Shown piece by piece: positions 8,634-17,691 of a stretch of DNA of 64,000 nucleotides (its first letter is position 1; the number at the start of each line of letters is the position of its first letter). The DNA is from Mycolicibacterium nivoides (GTDB lineage: Bacteria; Actinomycetota; Actinomycetes; Mycobacteriales; Mycobacteriaceae): contig NZ_CP034072.1 of assembly GCF_003855255.1 (NCBI RefSeq), positions 3,446,198 through 3,510,197 of the forward strand, written 5' to 3'. The notes below the pieces were generated by a model. The model worked only from the letters and a program-made list of their open reading frames with translations. It did not search any database and was not told where the DNA came from. A program made the translations under genes and the position numbers.

Positions 8634-8644
8634 CCATTTGAAAA

Positions 8645-10273
8645 CTAGCTGTCGCCGAGGCCGAGGAGTTTGACGCTCTCGTCCCTCATGTCGACCTTGC
8701 GGATCTTTCCCGTCACCGTCATCGGGAATTCCTCCACGACAACCACATAGCGCGGGATCTTGTAGTGGGCCAGCTTTCCGGAGGCGAACGCCCGCAGCGC
8801 CTCGGCGTCCAGCGGCGCACGGCCCGGTTTCATCCGGACCCACGCGCAGACCTCCTCGCCGTACTTGGCGTCAGGTACGCCGATCACCTGGGCGTCGTCG
8901 ATGTCGGGATGGGTATAGAGAAACTCCTCGATCTCACGGGGATAGACGTTCTCACCGCCCCGGATCACCATGTCCTTGATCCGGCCGACCACCGTGCAGT
9001 AGCCGTCCTCACGCATCACCGCCAGGTCCCCGGTGTGCATCCAGCCGTCGGTGTCGATGGCCTCCGCGGTTTTCGCAGGCTCATCCCAATAGCCGAGCAT
9101 GACCGAGTAACCGCGGGTGCAGAACTCGCCGGGCTCCCCGCGCTCGACCGTCTCGCCGGTATCCGGGTCGACGATCTTGACCTCGATGTGCGGATGGGCG
9201 CGACCGATGGTGGCGGTACGGCGCTCCAGATCGTCATCAACCAGCGTCTGACACGACACCGGTGACGTCTCGGTCATGCCGTAACAGATCGCCACCTCGG
9301 CCATATGCATGTCCGCCACCACGTGCTTCATCACCTCGACGGGGCACACCGAGCCCGCCATGATCCCGGTCCGCAGTGAGGACAGGTCGAATTGGGCGAA
9401 GTCGGGATGCCCGAGCATCGCGATGAACATCGTCGGTACCCCGTACAGCGCCGTGCACTCCTCGGATTCGACCGCGGCCAGCGTGATGCCCGGATCGAAT
9501 CCCGGTGCTGGGATGACGATCGTCGCACCGTGGGTCAGCGCACCGAGGTTGCCCATCACCATGCCGAAGCAGTGGTAGAACGGCACCGGGATACACACCC
9601 GGTCGCCGCGGTCGAAATTGATCAGCCCGCCGACGAAGAACCCGTTGTTCAGGATGTTGCGATGGCTCAGCGTCGCCCCCTTGGGGAATCCTGTTGTCCC
9701 CGACGTGTACTGGATGTTGATCGGGTCGGTGTTGGACAGCTCGCCGGTCCGCGCCCGCAATTGATCCTCGCCGACCTGCTCGATGTGCAACCGGTCCCAG
9801 TCCAGGGTGCCGAGGAAGATGATGTCTTTCAGCGCCGGACATTCCGCCTGCACTTCGGCCACCATCGTCACGTAGTCGGAGGACTTGAATGCGGTGGCCG
9901 ACACCAGGGTCCGAATGCCGGATTGCTTGAGTACGTATGCCAGTTCGTGGGTACGGTACGCCGGGTTGATGTTGACCAGGATCGCGCCGATCTTGGCCGT
10001 CGCGAGCTGAAGCATCACCCATTCGGCACAGTTGGGCGCCCAGATGCCGACGCGATCGCCCTTCTGTACGCCCAGTGCCATGAGACCACGTGCCACCGCG
10101 TCGACCTCGTCGTTGAGCGCGGCATAGGTCCAGTGCCGCCCGGTGGCCACCTCGACCAGCGCGTCGGCGTCCGGCCCGGCCGCCACCATGCGCTCGAAGT
10201 TCGCCCCGATGGTCTCTTCGAGCACGGGAACATCGGTAGGGCCACGGTCATAGGAACTCATCGCTGTGTTCAT
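8645..10273 (-). CDS. Fatty-acid/acyl-CoA synthetase (AMP-forming)
   Basis: 542 aa of the ANL adenylation superfamily. It has the P-loop-like motif [16 protein letters not shown], the GYWDEP and [11 protein letters not shown] motifs, [20 protein letters not shown] at the hinge, and the C-terminal catalytic Lys in [10 protein letters not shown]. It activates a carboxylic acid to acyl-CoA via acyl-AMP; similar to mycobacterial FadD35-type enzymes. The ATG at 10273 overlaps the TGA of the upstream synthetase (ATGA), so the two are translationally coupled. Substrate chain length unknown. Confidence 0.9.
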   Translation of the reverse strand: MNTAMSSYDRGPTDVPVLEETIGANFERMVAAGPDADALVEVATGRHWTYAALNDEVDAVARGLMALGVQKGDRVGIWAPNCAEWVMLQLATAKIGAILVNINPAYRTHELAYVLKQSGIRTLVSATAFKSSDYVTMVAEVQAECPALKDIIFLGTLDWDRLHIEQVGEDQLRARTGELSNTDPINIQYTSGTTGFPKGATLSHRNILNNGFFVGGLINFDRGDRVCIPVPFYHCFGMVMGNLGALTHGATIVIPAPGFDPGITLAAVESEECTALYGVPTMFIAMLGHPDFAQFDLSSLRTGIMAGSVCPVEVMKHVVADMHMAEVAICYGMTETSPVSCQTLVDDDLERRTATIGRAHPHIEVKIVDPDTGETVERGEPGEFCTRGYSVMLGYWDEPAKTAEAIDTDGWMHTGDLAVMREDGYCTVVGRIKDMVIRGGENVYPREIEEFLYTHPDIDDAQVIGVPDAKYGEEVCAWVRMKPGRAPLDAEALRAFASGKLAHYKIPRYVVVVEEFPMTVTGKIRKVDMRDESVKLLGLGDS

Positions 10274-11967
10274 TCCACAAGATCCTCGTATCGGAATTCG
10301 GTGGAAATAGGTTCGCCCGCTTCATGAGCCGCGTCCTCACGCTTGCGCAACTCGACGCGGCGGATCTTGCCCGAGATCGTCTTGGGCAGGTCGAAGAACT
10401 CCACCCGGCGCACCTTGAGGTAGGGGGCGAGATGGTCGCGGGCATAGGCCATGACCTCTTTCGCCGTGTCCGCGTTGGCTTCCCAGCCATCGGCCAGCGC
10501 GACATATGCCTTGGGCACCGACAGCCGGGTGTCGTCGGGTTGCGGTACCACCGCGGCCTCGACCACGGCCGGATGCTCGATCAGCACGCTCTCCAACTCG
10601 AACGGCGACACCTTGTAGTCGCTGGACTTGAACACGTCGTCGGTGCGGCCGATGTAGGTGATGTAGCCGTCCTCGTCACGGCCGGCGACGTCACCGGTGT
10701 GGTAGTAACCGCCGGCCATCACGGCCTCATTGCGTTGCGGGTCACCGAGATAGCCGGTCATCAGGTTGCGCGGGTGCGCCGCCAGGTCCAGGCAGATCTC
10801 CCCCTCGTCGGAGAGCGTCGAGGTGATCGGATCCACCAGCACCACCGGGACGCCCGGCATCGGCCGGCCCATCGATCCCGGTTTCACCGGCTGGCCGGGG
10901 GTGTTGCCGATCAGCAACGAGGTCTCGGTCTGGCCGAACCCGTCGCGAATCGTCAGCCCCCAGGCCTTTTCCACCTGGGCGATCACATCCGGGTTCAGCG
11001 GCTCACCGGCGCCCAGAATCTCCCGGAGCCCCTCGGGCCGCTCCCCCAGGTCGGCCTGGATCAGCATGCGCCACACCGTCGGCGGGGCGCAGAACGTGTT
11101 GACCTCGGCCCGGCGCAACTGACCCAGCAGTGCCGCCGCATCGAAGCGCGCGTAGTTGTAGACGAAGATCGTCGCCTCGGCGATCCACGGTGCGAAGAAA
11201 CAGCTCCAGGCGTGCTTGGCCCAGCCGGGCGAGCTGATCGCGAGGTGCACGTCGCCGGGTTTGACTCCGATCCAGGCCATCGTGGTCAGATGGCCGACCG
11301 GGTAGCTAGCCTGGGAGTGCTCGACCAGCTTCGGCTTGCTCGTGGTGCCGGAGGTGAAGTAGATGAGCATCGGGTCATCGACAGTGGTGCACGCCTCGAA
11401 CCGCTGCGGTGCCACGTCCTGCGCGTCGGCGTAGCGGTGCCAGCCTGCCGGCGTCTCGCCGACCGCGATCCGCACGTAGTCGCCGGGCACCTCGGCGAAC
11501 TTGACCGCATCGGCGGTGTTGGCGATGACGAACCGCGCGCCGCCGCGGGCGATGCGATCGGACAGGTCCGCCGGCCCCAACGCCCCGGTCGTCGGCATGA
11601 TGACCGCGCCCAGCTTGGCGATGGCCAGCATCGCCTCCCACAACTCGACCTGATTGCCGAGCATCAACAGGACCCGGTCTCCCTTGCTCACGCCGAGTCC
11701 CCGCAGCCAGGCCGCGACGCGGTCGGAGCGCTGCGCCATCTCGGCAAAGGTCACCTGCTGTTCGGAACCGTCCTCCTCCACGATCCACAGCGCCGTGCGG
11801 TCGTTGCCCCTGGCGATGGCGTCGAACCAGTCGACAGCCCAGTTGAAGGTGCCGCTGATCTGCGGCCAGGCGAATTCCCCGACAGCCTGGGCGTAGTCCG
11901 CGATGGTGGCAACCAGCTGGTCACGGGCACCGCGGTAGCGGTCCGTGTTGCTCGCGACGACATTCAT
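10270..11967 (-). CDS. Acyl-CoA synthetase, medium-chain (ACSM)-like, AMP-forming
   Basis: 565 aa adenylation enzyme. Motifs include [20 protein letters not shown], the acceptor-binding region [34 protein letters not shown], and the hinge [20 protein letters not shown]. The C-terminal Lys lies in [11 protein letters not shown]. The pattern resembles acetyl/medium-chain acyl-CoA synthetases rather than long-chain FadDs. First gene of a two-gene operon with the synthetase that follows by ATGA overlap. It is divergent from a GAF-LuxR regulator (58-base gap), which is the obvious candidate to control it. Confidence 0.88.
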   Translation of the reverse strand: MNVVASNTDRYRGARDQLVATIADYAQAVGEFAWPQISGTFNWAVDWFDAIARGNDRTALWIVEEDGSEQQVTFAEMAQRSDRVAAWLRGLGVSKGDRVLLMLGNQVELWEAMLAIAKLGAVIMPTTGALGPADLSDRIARGGARFVIANTADAVKFAEVPGDYVRIAVGETPAGWHRYADAQDVAPQRFEACTTVDDPMLIYFTSGTTSKPKLVEHSQASYPVGHLTTMAWIGVKPGDVHLAISSPGWAKHAWSCFFAPWIAEATIFVYNYARFDAAALLGQLRRAEVNTFCAPPTVWRMLIQADLGERPEGLREILGAGEPLNPDVIAQVEKAWGLTIRDGFGQTETSLLIGNTPGQPVKPGSMGRPMPGVPVVLVDPITSTLSDEGEICLDLAAHPRNLMTGYLGDPQRNEAVMAGGYYHTGDVAGRDEDGYITYIGRTDDVFKSSDYKVSPFELESVLIEHPAVVEAAVVPQPDDTRLSVPKAYVALADGWEANADTAKEVMAYARDHLAPYLKVRRVEFFDLPKTISGKIRRVELRKREDAAHEAGEPISTEFRYEDLVE

Positions 11968-12025
11968 GACAGTTATGCTCTACGTCACACTTGCCGCCCG
12001 CTACCCCCGAAAGTGTGTACCGACG

Positions 12026-12865
12026 ATGCGCCCCTGGTTATTGCGGCCCCGCGACGGCGACGCGGTACGCGCCGAGCTGCGCCGCATGGCCACCGATACC
12101 GGGCTTCCGCTGGCCTTCGGCGGGGAGGTGCACGACGACACCCTGCTGTTGAGCGAGTTCTTCGGCACCCGCACCGGCGCCATGCGCGGGCTCGCGGTGC
12201 TGCCCCGGGCCGGGCTGGGCGGGGCCAGCGTGGTGTCCCGCCGCCCCATCTCGGTGCCCGATTACCGGCGGTCTTCGACCATCACCCACGATTACGACGA
12301 GCCGGTGCTGACCGAGGGGATCCGCTCGATCCTGGCTGTGCCGGTTGTCGTCGACGGCACGGCGCGGGCCGTGCTCTACGGCGCGCACCGCACCAGTGCC
12401 CCGATCGGCGACCGGACCGCGGCCGCGATGGTGGCCTCGGCCCAGCGATTGAGCGACGAGCTTCGCGTCCGCGACGAGGTGGACCGGCGCCTGCGGATGC
12501 GCGAGAGTGCGCTGACCAACTTCACCGACCAGCCGGCCGACACCGAACAGATCCGCGAGGTGCACGCCGACCTGCGCCGGCTGGCTGCCGACACCCCAGA
12601 CCTGGCCGGGCCGCTGCGCGAGCTCGCGGACCGGCTGGCTGTCGCCCTGCGTGGCGACCCACCGGCCAGCGCCCCGCTGACCGCGCGGGAGGTCGACGTG
12701 CTGGCGCAGGTCGCTCTGGGCTGCACCAATGCCGAAGCAGCCCAGCGGCTTTCACTCAAGCCGGAGACCGTGAAGAGTTATCTGCGCAGCGCGGCAGCCA
12801 AGCTCGGGGCCCGCAACCGTCACGAGGCGGTCTCCAAGGCGCGGCGGCTACGCCAGATTCCCTGA
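12026..12865 (+). CDS. LuxR-family transcriptional regulator with GAF-like sensor
   Basis: 279 aa. The N-terminal half (about residues 10-150) looks like a GAF domain: a conserved LPRAGLGGASVVSRRP stretch and SILAVPVVVDGTARAVLYG. The C-terminal 65 residues are a LuxR/FixJ helix-turn-helix: LTAREVDVLAQVALGCTNAE followed by KPETVKSYLRSAAAKLGARN. It probably senses a small ligand and controls the divergent acyl-CoA synthetase pair, the epoxide hydrolase 32 bases downstream, or both. ATG 12026 was chosen because an earlier start would overlap the divergent gene's start region. No receiver domain is present. Confidence 0.82.
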   Translation: MRPWLLRPRDGDAVRAELRRMATDTGLPLAFGGEVHDDTLLLSEFFGTRTGAMRGLAVLPRAGLGGASVVSRRPISVPDYRRSSTITHDYDEPVLTEGIRSILAVPVVVDGTARAVLYGAHRTSAPIGDRTAAAMVASAQRLSDELRVRDEVDRRLRMRESALTNFTDQPADTEQIREVHADLRRLAADTPDLAGPLRELADRLAVALRGDPPASAPLTAREVDVLAQVALGCTNAEAAQRLSLKPETVKSYLRSAAAKLGARNRHEAVSKARRLRQIP

Positions 12866-12897
12866 CCTCGGGACCTGCCTCTGGCAGATTGGGAGGC

Positions 12898-14004
12898 ATG
12901 GCTCAGATCCGCCCCTTCCGCATCGCAATTCCCGACGCCGATCTCGACGACCTCAAACAGCGACTGAACCGGACCCGATGGCCCGAGGCCGAGTGCGTCG
13001 AGGACTGGACCCAGGGCATCCCGCTGGACTACACCAAGGATCTGGCGGCCTACTGGGCCAACGAGTACGACTGGCGCGCCCGAGAGGCCGCACTGAACCG
13101 GTTCGACCACTTCACCACCGAGATCGATGGCCTGGACATCCATTTCATCCACCAGCGATCCGCGCGTGAGGACGCGTTCCCACTGCTGATCACCCACGGC
13201 TGGCCCGGGTCGATCGTCGAATTCCACAAGGTCATCGAACCGCTGACCGAGGCCGGATTCGACGTGGTGTGCCCGTCGCTGCCCGGCTACGGGTTCTCCG
13301 GCAAACCGAGCGCAACGGGCTGGGGAATCGGGAAGATCGCGCAAGCCTGGGACACCCTGATGACGCGGTTGGGCTATGACCGCTACGGCGCGCAGGGCGG
13401 CGACTGGGGCGCCGCGGTGACGACGCAGATCGGCCGCAACGTGGGCTCGTGCGTGGGCATTCACGTGAACATGCCGATCGCGCAGCCGCCGGCCGAGGGC
13501 ATCGGCGAGATGACCGAGGACCTGCAGGCGGCCCTGGCCCGGATCGAGTACTACCGCAAGTGGGATTCGGGCTACATGAAGCAGCAGTCCACCCGGCCGC
13601 AGACCGTGGGGTACGGACTGGTGGACTCCCCCGTCGGTCAGCTGGCGTGGATCGTGGAGAAGTTCTGGTCGTGGATGGACTGTGACGGAAACCCCGAGAG
13701 CGTGGTGTCCAGAGACGAGATGCTCGACAACGTCATGCTCTATTGGCTCACCGCATCGGCGGCCTCATCGGCCCGGCTGTACTGGGAAAGCGCCAACACG
13801 TTCGCCGGCGGCGAATATGTCAGCCTGCCCACCGGTATCGCGTCGTTCCCGCTGGAAATCCTGCGCGCCCCGCGCAGCTGGTGCGAGACCGGCTACAACG
13901 TCACCCACTTCACGACGATGCCGCGCGGCGGACACTTCGCCGCCTTCGAACAGCCGGAATTGTTCGTCGAAGATGTGAAGACGTTCTTCGACACCGTGCG
14001 GTGA
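12898..14004 (+). CDS. Epoxide hydrolase (microsomal type, alpha/beta hydrolase)
   Basis: 368 aa. Residues 1-105 form the N-terminal lid typical of microsomal-type epoxide hydrolases (RPFRIAIPDADLDDLKQRL; TRWPE). The core has the oxyanion motif HGWPGS (His100), the nucleophile Asp169 in GGDWG, and the catalytic His346 in RGGHFAAFE. It opens epoxides to diols, a detoxification or lipid-catabolism role. GGGAGG lies just before ATG 12898, which fixes the start; a long frame upstream is an antisense shadow of the synthetase. No signal peptide, so cytosolic. Likely cotranscribed with the LuxR gene. Confidence 0.92.
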   Translation: MAQIRPFRIAIPDADLDDLKQRLNRTRWPEAECVEDWTQGIPLDYTKDLAAYWANEYDWRAREAALNRFDHFTTEIDGLDIHFIHQRSAREDAFPLLITHGWPGSIVEFHKVIEPLTEAGFDVVCPSLPGYGFSGKPSATGWGIGKIAQAWDTLMTRLGYDRYGAQGGDWGAAVTTQIGRNVGSCVGIHVNMPIAQPPAEGIGEMTEDLQAALARIEYYRKWDSGYMKQQSTRPQTVGYGLVDSPVGQLAWIVEKFWSWMDCDGNPESVVSRDEMLDNVMLYWLTASAASSARLYWESANTFAGGEYVSLPTGIASFPLEILRAPRSWCETGYNVTHFTTMPRGGHFAAFEQPELFVEDVKTFFDTVR

Positions 14005-14022
14005 GGTACTAGCGTCTTGGGC

Positions 14023-15331
14023 ATGGACCCGTTGGTGCGTTCCCGTGCTGTCCAGGCCGTGATCTGGGGTATGCCCGCCGTCAACTTCGAGCTGTTGCGC
14101 GAAGCGGCAGCCGGAGTCGGCGCGGGCGACAACCAGGTGGTGTTCTGGTCGAAGCTGCTGGACTGGAAGAACCAGACCCTGACACCCAACCCGGACACCC
14201 TGTACTTCTTCCCGTTCTACAACACCCAGGCCGGCCCGGTCGTGCTGGAAATCCCTCCCGCCGAAGGCGGTTCGATCACCGGGTCGGTGGACAACGGTTG
14301 GCAGGAAGCGCTCGAAGACGTCGGGCCCGCCGGGGTGGACAAAGGCGCGGGTGGCAAGTACCTGATCCTGCCGCCGGGGTTCGACGGCGAGGTCCCCGCC
14401 CGGCTACATCCCGATGCCATCGGCGACGTACACCGGATTCGGGGCGCTGCGGTCCAACATCGCATCGAGCGACGACGCCGACGTCGCGGCGGCCGCCGAG
14501 TACGGCAAGCGGATCAAGGTCTATCCGCTGTCCGGTCCGGAACCGACGTCCTTCGCCGACGCGTCGGGTGCGTTGTACGACAGCACGATCCCGTATGACA
14601 TCCGGTTCTTCGAACTGCTTCACCAGTTCATCCAGCGCGAGCAATGGTTGCAGCGGGACCGGGTGATGATCTCGGTGCTGAAGTCGATCGGTATCGAAAA
14701 GGGCAAGCCGTTCGAACCCAACGCCGAATTAAAGCCGGTACTGGAGGCGGCGGCCGCCGACGCACACGAGCGGCTCGACGCCAACTATCCGGGGTGCTTC
14801 ACGCCGCCGTATTTCAGCGGGTCCCACTGGGCCGTGCCCGCCTCACCCGAGGTGGTGCAGGGCATGCAGAGCGGATTCGCCGACCCCGCCAGCTATCCGG
14901 TCGACGGGCGCGGCCTGCTGTACTCGTTCGTCTATTTCAGTGCCAAACACCTCGGGCAGGGCCAGTTCTACGTGATGACGATCGTCGATGCCGACGGTCA
15001 GTCGCTCGACGGTGCGGCCACCTATCGACTTCGAGTGCCCGCCGACCCGCCGGTTTCGCTGTACTGGTCGGCCACGGTGTACGACCGGGCGACACACGCG
15101 CTGATCCGTGACCTGCCGTACGGGAGCCGCTCCTCACACCGGCCCGACCTCGTGACGAACCCCGACGGGTCCGTCGACATCTACTTCGGCCCGTCTGCCC
15201 CAGAAGGCAAGCAGTCCAACTGGATTCCGACGAAGCCCGATGGACAGTTCGAGGTACTGTTCCGGCTCTACGGCCCGAAACCCGCCCTGTTCGACAAGAC
15301 CTGGGCGCTTCCCGACATCGAAAAGCTGTAG
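14023..15331 (+). pseudogene. DUF1254/DUF1214 protein with a single-base frameshift
   Basis: The first part (14023 to about 14400) encodes an N-terminus beginning MDPLVRSRAVQAVIWGMPAV, with the DUF1254 motif TPNPDTLYFFPFYN. The reading then shifts: within CCCCGCCCGGC (14394-14404) one extra C moves the frame. The second part (14402 to 15331) continues the family pattern through GYIPMPSATYTGFGALRSN to the DUF1214 end (PSAPEGKQSNWIPT). Removing one C restores a continuous protein of about 435 aa. The remaining coding sequence is intact, so this is either a very recent mutation or a sequencing error in a C/G run. Function of the family is poorly known. Confidence 0.85.
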
Positions 15332-15339
15332 CCGGCGCG

Positions 15340-15747
15340 GTGAACCGCCTGCGCTGGCTCGGCATCGCGGTGATGGTCGTCGCCGTGGGCGGCGGCATGC
15401 TGTGGCTGTTGTGGCCGCAACCACGGACGCCGATCGTCGCCGAAGCCACCGCGGGGCCGTACCTGGTGCGCTTGAAGGGCGATCCACCCAAGGTGGGAGT
15501 CGGCCCGCTGACCGTCGAGATCCTGGGAAGCGCAGGCGAAACCCCGACACCGGAGTGGGTCCGCTTCGAACCGCGGATGCCGGAGATGGGTTTGGCCGCA
15601 CCCACTGTCGAGGCCACGCCCGAGCGCATCGATGACTACCGCGGTGAGGTGGACCTGTCCGCACCGGGCCAGTGGGACGTCATCGTGCGCATCGGTGCAG
15701 GCTCGCAGAGCTACGACGCCACGCTGCGCTTCACCGCCAAGCGATAA
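15340..15747 (+). CDS. Membrane-anchored FixH/YtkA-like protein
   Basis: 135 aa with one N-terminal membrane helix (about residues 5-25) followed by an exported beta-rich domain. The domain has features like PKVGVGPLTVEILG, the Met-rich turn EPRMPEMGL, and GQWDVIVRIG, resembling YtkA/FixH-type domains thought to bind copper or assist cytochrome assembly. The start GTG at 15340 lies 8 bases after the stop of the frameshifted gene, so the two probably form an operon. Assignment is by pattern only. Confidence 0.62.
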   Translation: MNRLRWLGIAVMVVAVGGGMLWLLWPQPRTPIVAEATAGPYLVRLKGDPPKVGVGPLTVEILGSAGETPTPEWVRFEPRMPEMGLAAPTVEATPERIDDYRGEVDLSAPGQWDVIVRIGAGSQSYDATLRFTAKR

Positions 15748-15750
15748 CGA

Positions 15751-15817
15751 CTGCGCGAGCAGACACGAAAGTACCAGTTTCGAACAATTTAGGGTGCTTT
15801 CACGTCTTCTCGCGCAG
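15751..15817. repeat. Long palindromic element at convergent gene ends, copy 1
   Basis: The left arm (15751-15775) and right arm (15793-15817) are imperfect inverted repeats of 25 bases. The outermost nine bases pair exactly (CTGCGCGAG/CTCGCGCAG), and the arms also share AGAC/GTCT and GAAAG/CTTTC. It lies between the convergent FixH-like gene and the ABC exporter gene and could act as a two-way terminator. A relative with the same GCGAGCAGAC core lies at 23695-23752. Confidence 0.7.
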
Positions 15818-15837
15818 AGAACGTCACGCTCAGACCG

Positions 15838-17691
15838 TTAGGCCAGCGAGTCGACCCAGGCCCGGTGCAACGCCGCATAGGCCCCGTCGGCCCGGTCCAT
15901 GAGATCGGCCGGTGCGCCGTCCTCGATGATGCGGCCGTGCTCGAGGACGAGTACCCGGTCGGCGATCTGCACCGTGGAGAGCCGGTGTGCGATCACCAGC
16001 GCGGTGCGGTCGGCCAACACGGTTTCCAACGCGCGCTGCACCATTCGTTCGCTCGGGATGTCCAGTGAGGACGTCGCCTCATCCAGGATCAGTACCGCCG
16101 GATCTGCCAGGAATGCCCGGGCGAACGCCACCAGCTGACGCTGCCCCGCCGACAGCCGGCCACCGCGCTTGGCGACGTCGGTGTCATATCCGTCGGGCAA
16201 TGTCTCGATGAAGCGGTCCGCACCGACCGCGGCGGCGGCCTCCCGCACCTGCTCATCGGTGGCCCCGGGACGTCCGAACCGGATGTTGTCGGCGACCGTC
16301 CCGGAGAACATGAAGTTCTCCTGCGTGACCATCACGACGTGGCGGCGCAGGTCCGCCTGTGCGAGCTCGCGCAGATCCACGCCGTCCAGCGTCACCGATC
16401 CGGCCGTGGGATCGTAGAACCGGGCGATCAACTTGGCGATGGTGGTCTTGCCCGCGCCGGTGGTACCCACGAGTGCCACGGTCTGGCCGGCCGGCACCGA
16501 GAGCTCAAGCCCGGGCAGCACCGGGCGGCCCGGCGCATACTCGAACCGGACATCATGGAACATGATGTCGCCCTTCGGGTCCGGCAGTGCCACGGGCACC
16601 TCCGGATCGGCGATGGCGGGCCGCTGGGCCAGCACCCCGGCCAGCTTCTCCAGAGCCGAGGACGCCGACTGGAAGGTGTTGAAGAACTGCGAGATCTCCT
16701 GCATCGGTTCGAAGAACATCCGCAGGTACAGCAGGAACGCGGCCAGCGTGCCGATGGTCATCTCACCGTGCAGCACCCGAGAACCGCCGTAGAGCAGCAC
16801 CACGCCCGTGGTGAGGTTGCCGACCAGCTTGACGCCGGGCATGAAGATCGCCAGCAGCTTGAAGGTCTTCTCGTTGATCGCCCGGTACTCGTCGGCGACG
16901 TCGTCGAAGATCTCCTGGTTGCGCGGCTCACGCCGGTAGGCCTGTACCGCCTTGATCCCCGTCATGGTCTCGACGAACTGCACGATCACCAGCGCCGCGC
17001 TTTCCCGCACCAGCCGGTAGGTCTTGCCCGACTCGTTGCGGAACCACCACACCAGGGCGACCAGGATCGGGAACGCCGCCAGGCACATCAGACCCAGCCG
17101 CCAGTCGAGCGCGACCAGCAGGATCGCGGTACCGAACAACGTCAGCACCGCGGTGATCAGGCTGTCGAAACCGGTTTCCAGCATGTCCTGGATGGCCTCG
17201 ACGTCATTGGTGGACCGGCTGACCACCCGGCCCGACGTATACCGGTCGTGGAAGGCCACATCGAGCTTGCCGAAATGGCGGAAGACCCGCCGGCGCAACT
17301 CCAACAGCACCCGCTGCCCGACCCGGCCGGAGCGGCGCAGGAAGAACATACGGCTGATCGCCTGCACGATCACGACCGCGCACAGCGTGCCGACGATGAG
17401 CATCAGCTCACGGGCCGGGCCGCCCTCCAGAATCGGTGGGATGCCCCGGTCGATACCGCGCTGCACCAGGATCGGAACCGAAAGCCGGGCAGTGTTTTCG
17501 ACGACGACCACCAGCGCCAGCACGGCGACCGTCCACCGGTAGGGGCGCAGCAATGACATGAGCAACGCCCGGGCCTCCCGGCGCCGGGGCACGCTCTCGT
17601 CGATCGGAAGTGCGGACGCGCCGGCGGGGGTGCCGTCGGAGTCATCCTGCTCGTCGTCGGTCAGCCGGCCGCGCCATTGTGTAGTTGTCAT
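15838..17691 (-). CDS. ABC exporter half-transporter (membrane domain plus ATPase), subunit 2
   Basis: 617 aa. An N-terminal six-helix exporter domain (about residues 45-340) is followed by an ATPase domain: Walker A GTTGAGKTT, signature LSAGQRQ (Ala for the usual Gly), Walker B VLILDEATSSLD with the catalytic Glu, and H-loop AHRLST. ATG 17691 overlaps the TGA of the upstream subunit (ATGA), which fixes the start and shows translational coupling. The pair matches the architecture of Rv1272c/Rv1273c of M. tuberculosis. Together they probably make a heterodimeric lipid or drug exporter; substrate unknown. Confidence 0.88.
   Translation of the reverse strand: MTTTQWRGRLTDDEQDDSDGTPAGASALPIDESVPRRREARALLMSLLRPYRWTVAVLALVVVVENTARLSVPILVQRGIDRGIPPILEGGPARELMLIVGTLCAVVIVQAISRMFFLRRSGRVGQRVLLELRRRVFRHFGKLDVAFHDRYTSGRVVSRSTNDVEAIQDMLETGFDSLITAVLTLFGTAILLVALDWRLGLMCLAAFPILVALVWWFRNESGKTYRLVRESAALVIVQFVETMTGIKAVQAYRREPRNQEIFDDVADEYRAINEKTFKLLAIFMPGVKLVGNLTTGVVLLYGGSRVLHGEMTIGTLAAFLLYLRMFFEPMQEISQFFNTFQSASSALEKLAGVLAQRPAIADPEVPVALPDPKGDIMFHDVRFEYAPGRPVLPGLELSVPAGQTVALVGTTGAGKTTIAKLIARFYDPTAGSVTLDGVDLRELAQADLRRHVVMVTQENFMFSGTVADNIRFGRPGATDEQVREAAAAVGADRFIETLPDGYDTDVAKRGGRLSAGQRQLVAFARAFLADPAVLILDEATSSLDIPSERMVQRALETVLADRTALVIAHRLSTVQIADRVLVLEHGRIIEDGAPADLMDRADGAYAALHRAWVDSLA

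Noticed and set aside
10324..12890. Very long plus-strand frame running opposite both acyl-CoA synthetases into the epoxide hydrolase
   Set aside because: It is an antisense shadow in high-GC DNA: the protein has no domain before the hydrolase, is rich in Arg/Gly/His, and covers two clear genes on the other strand.
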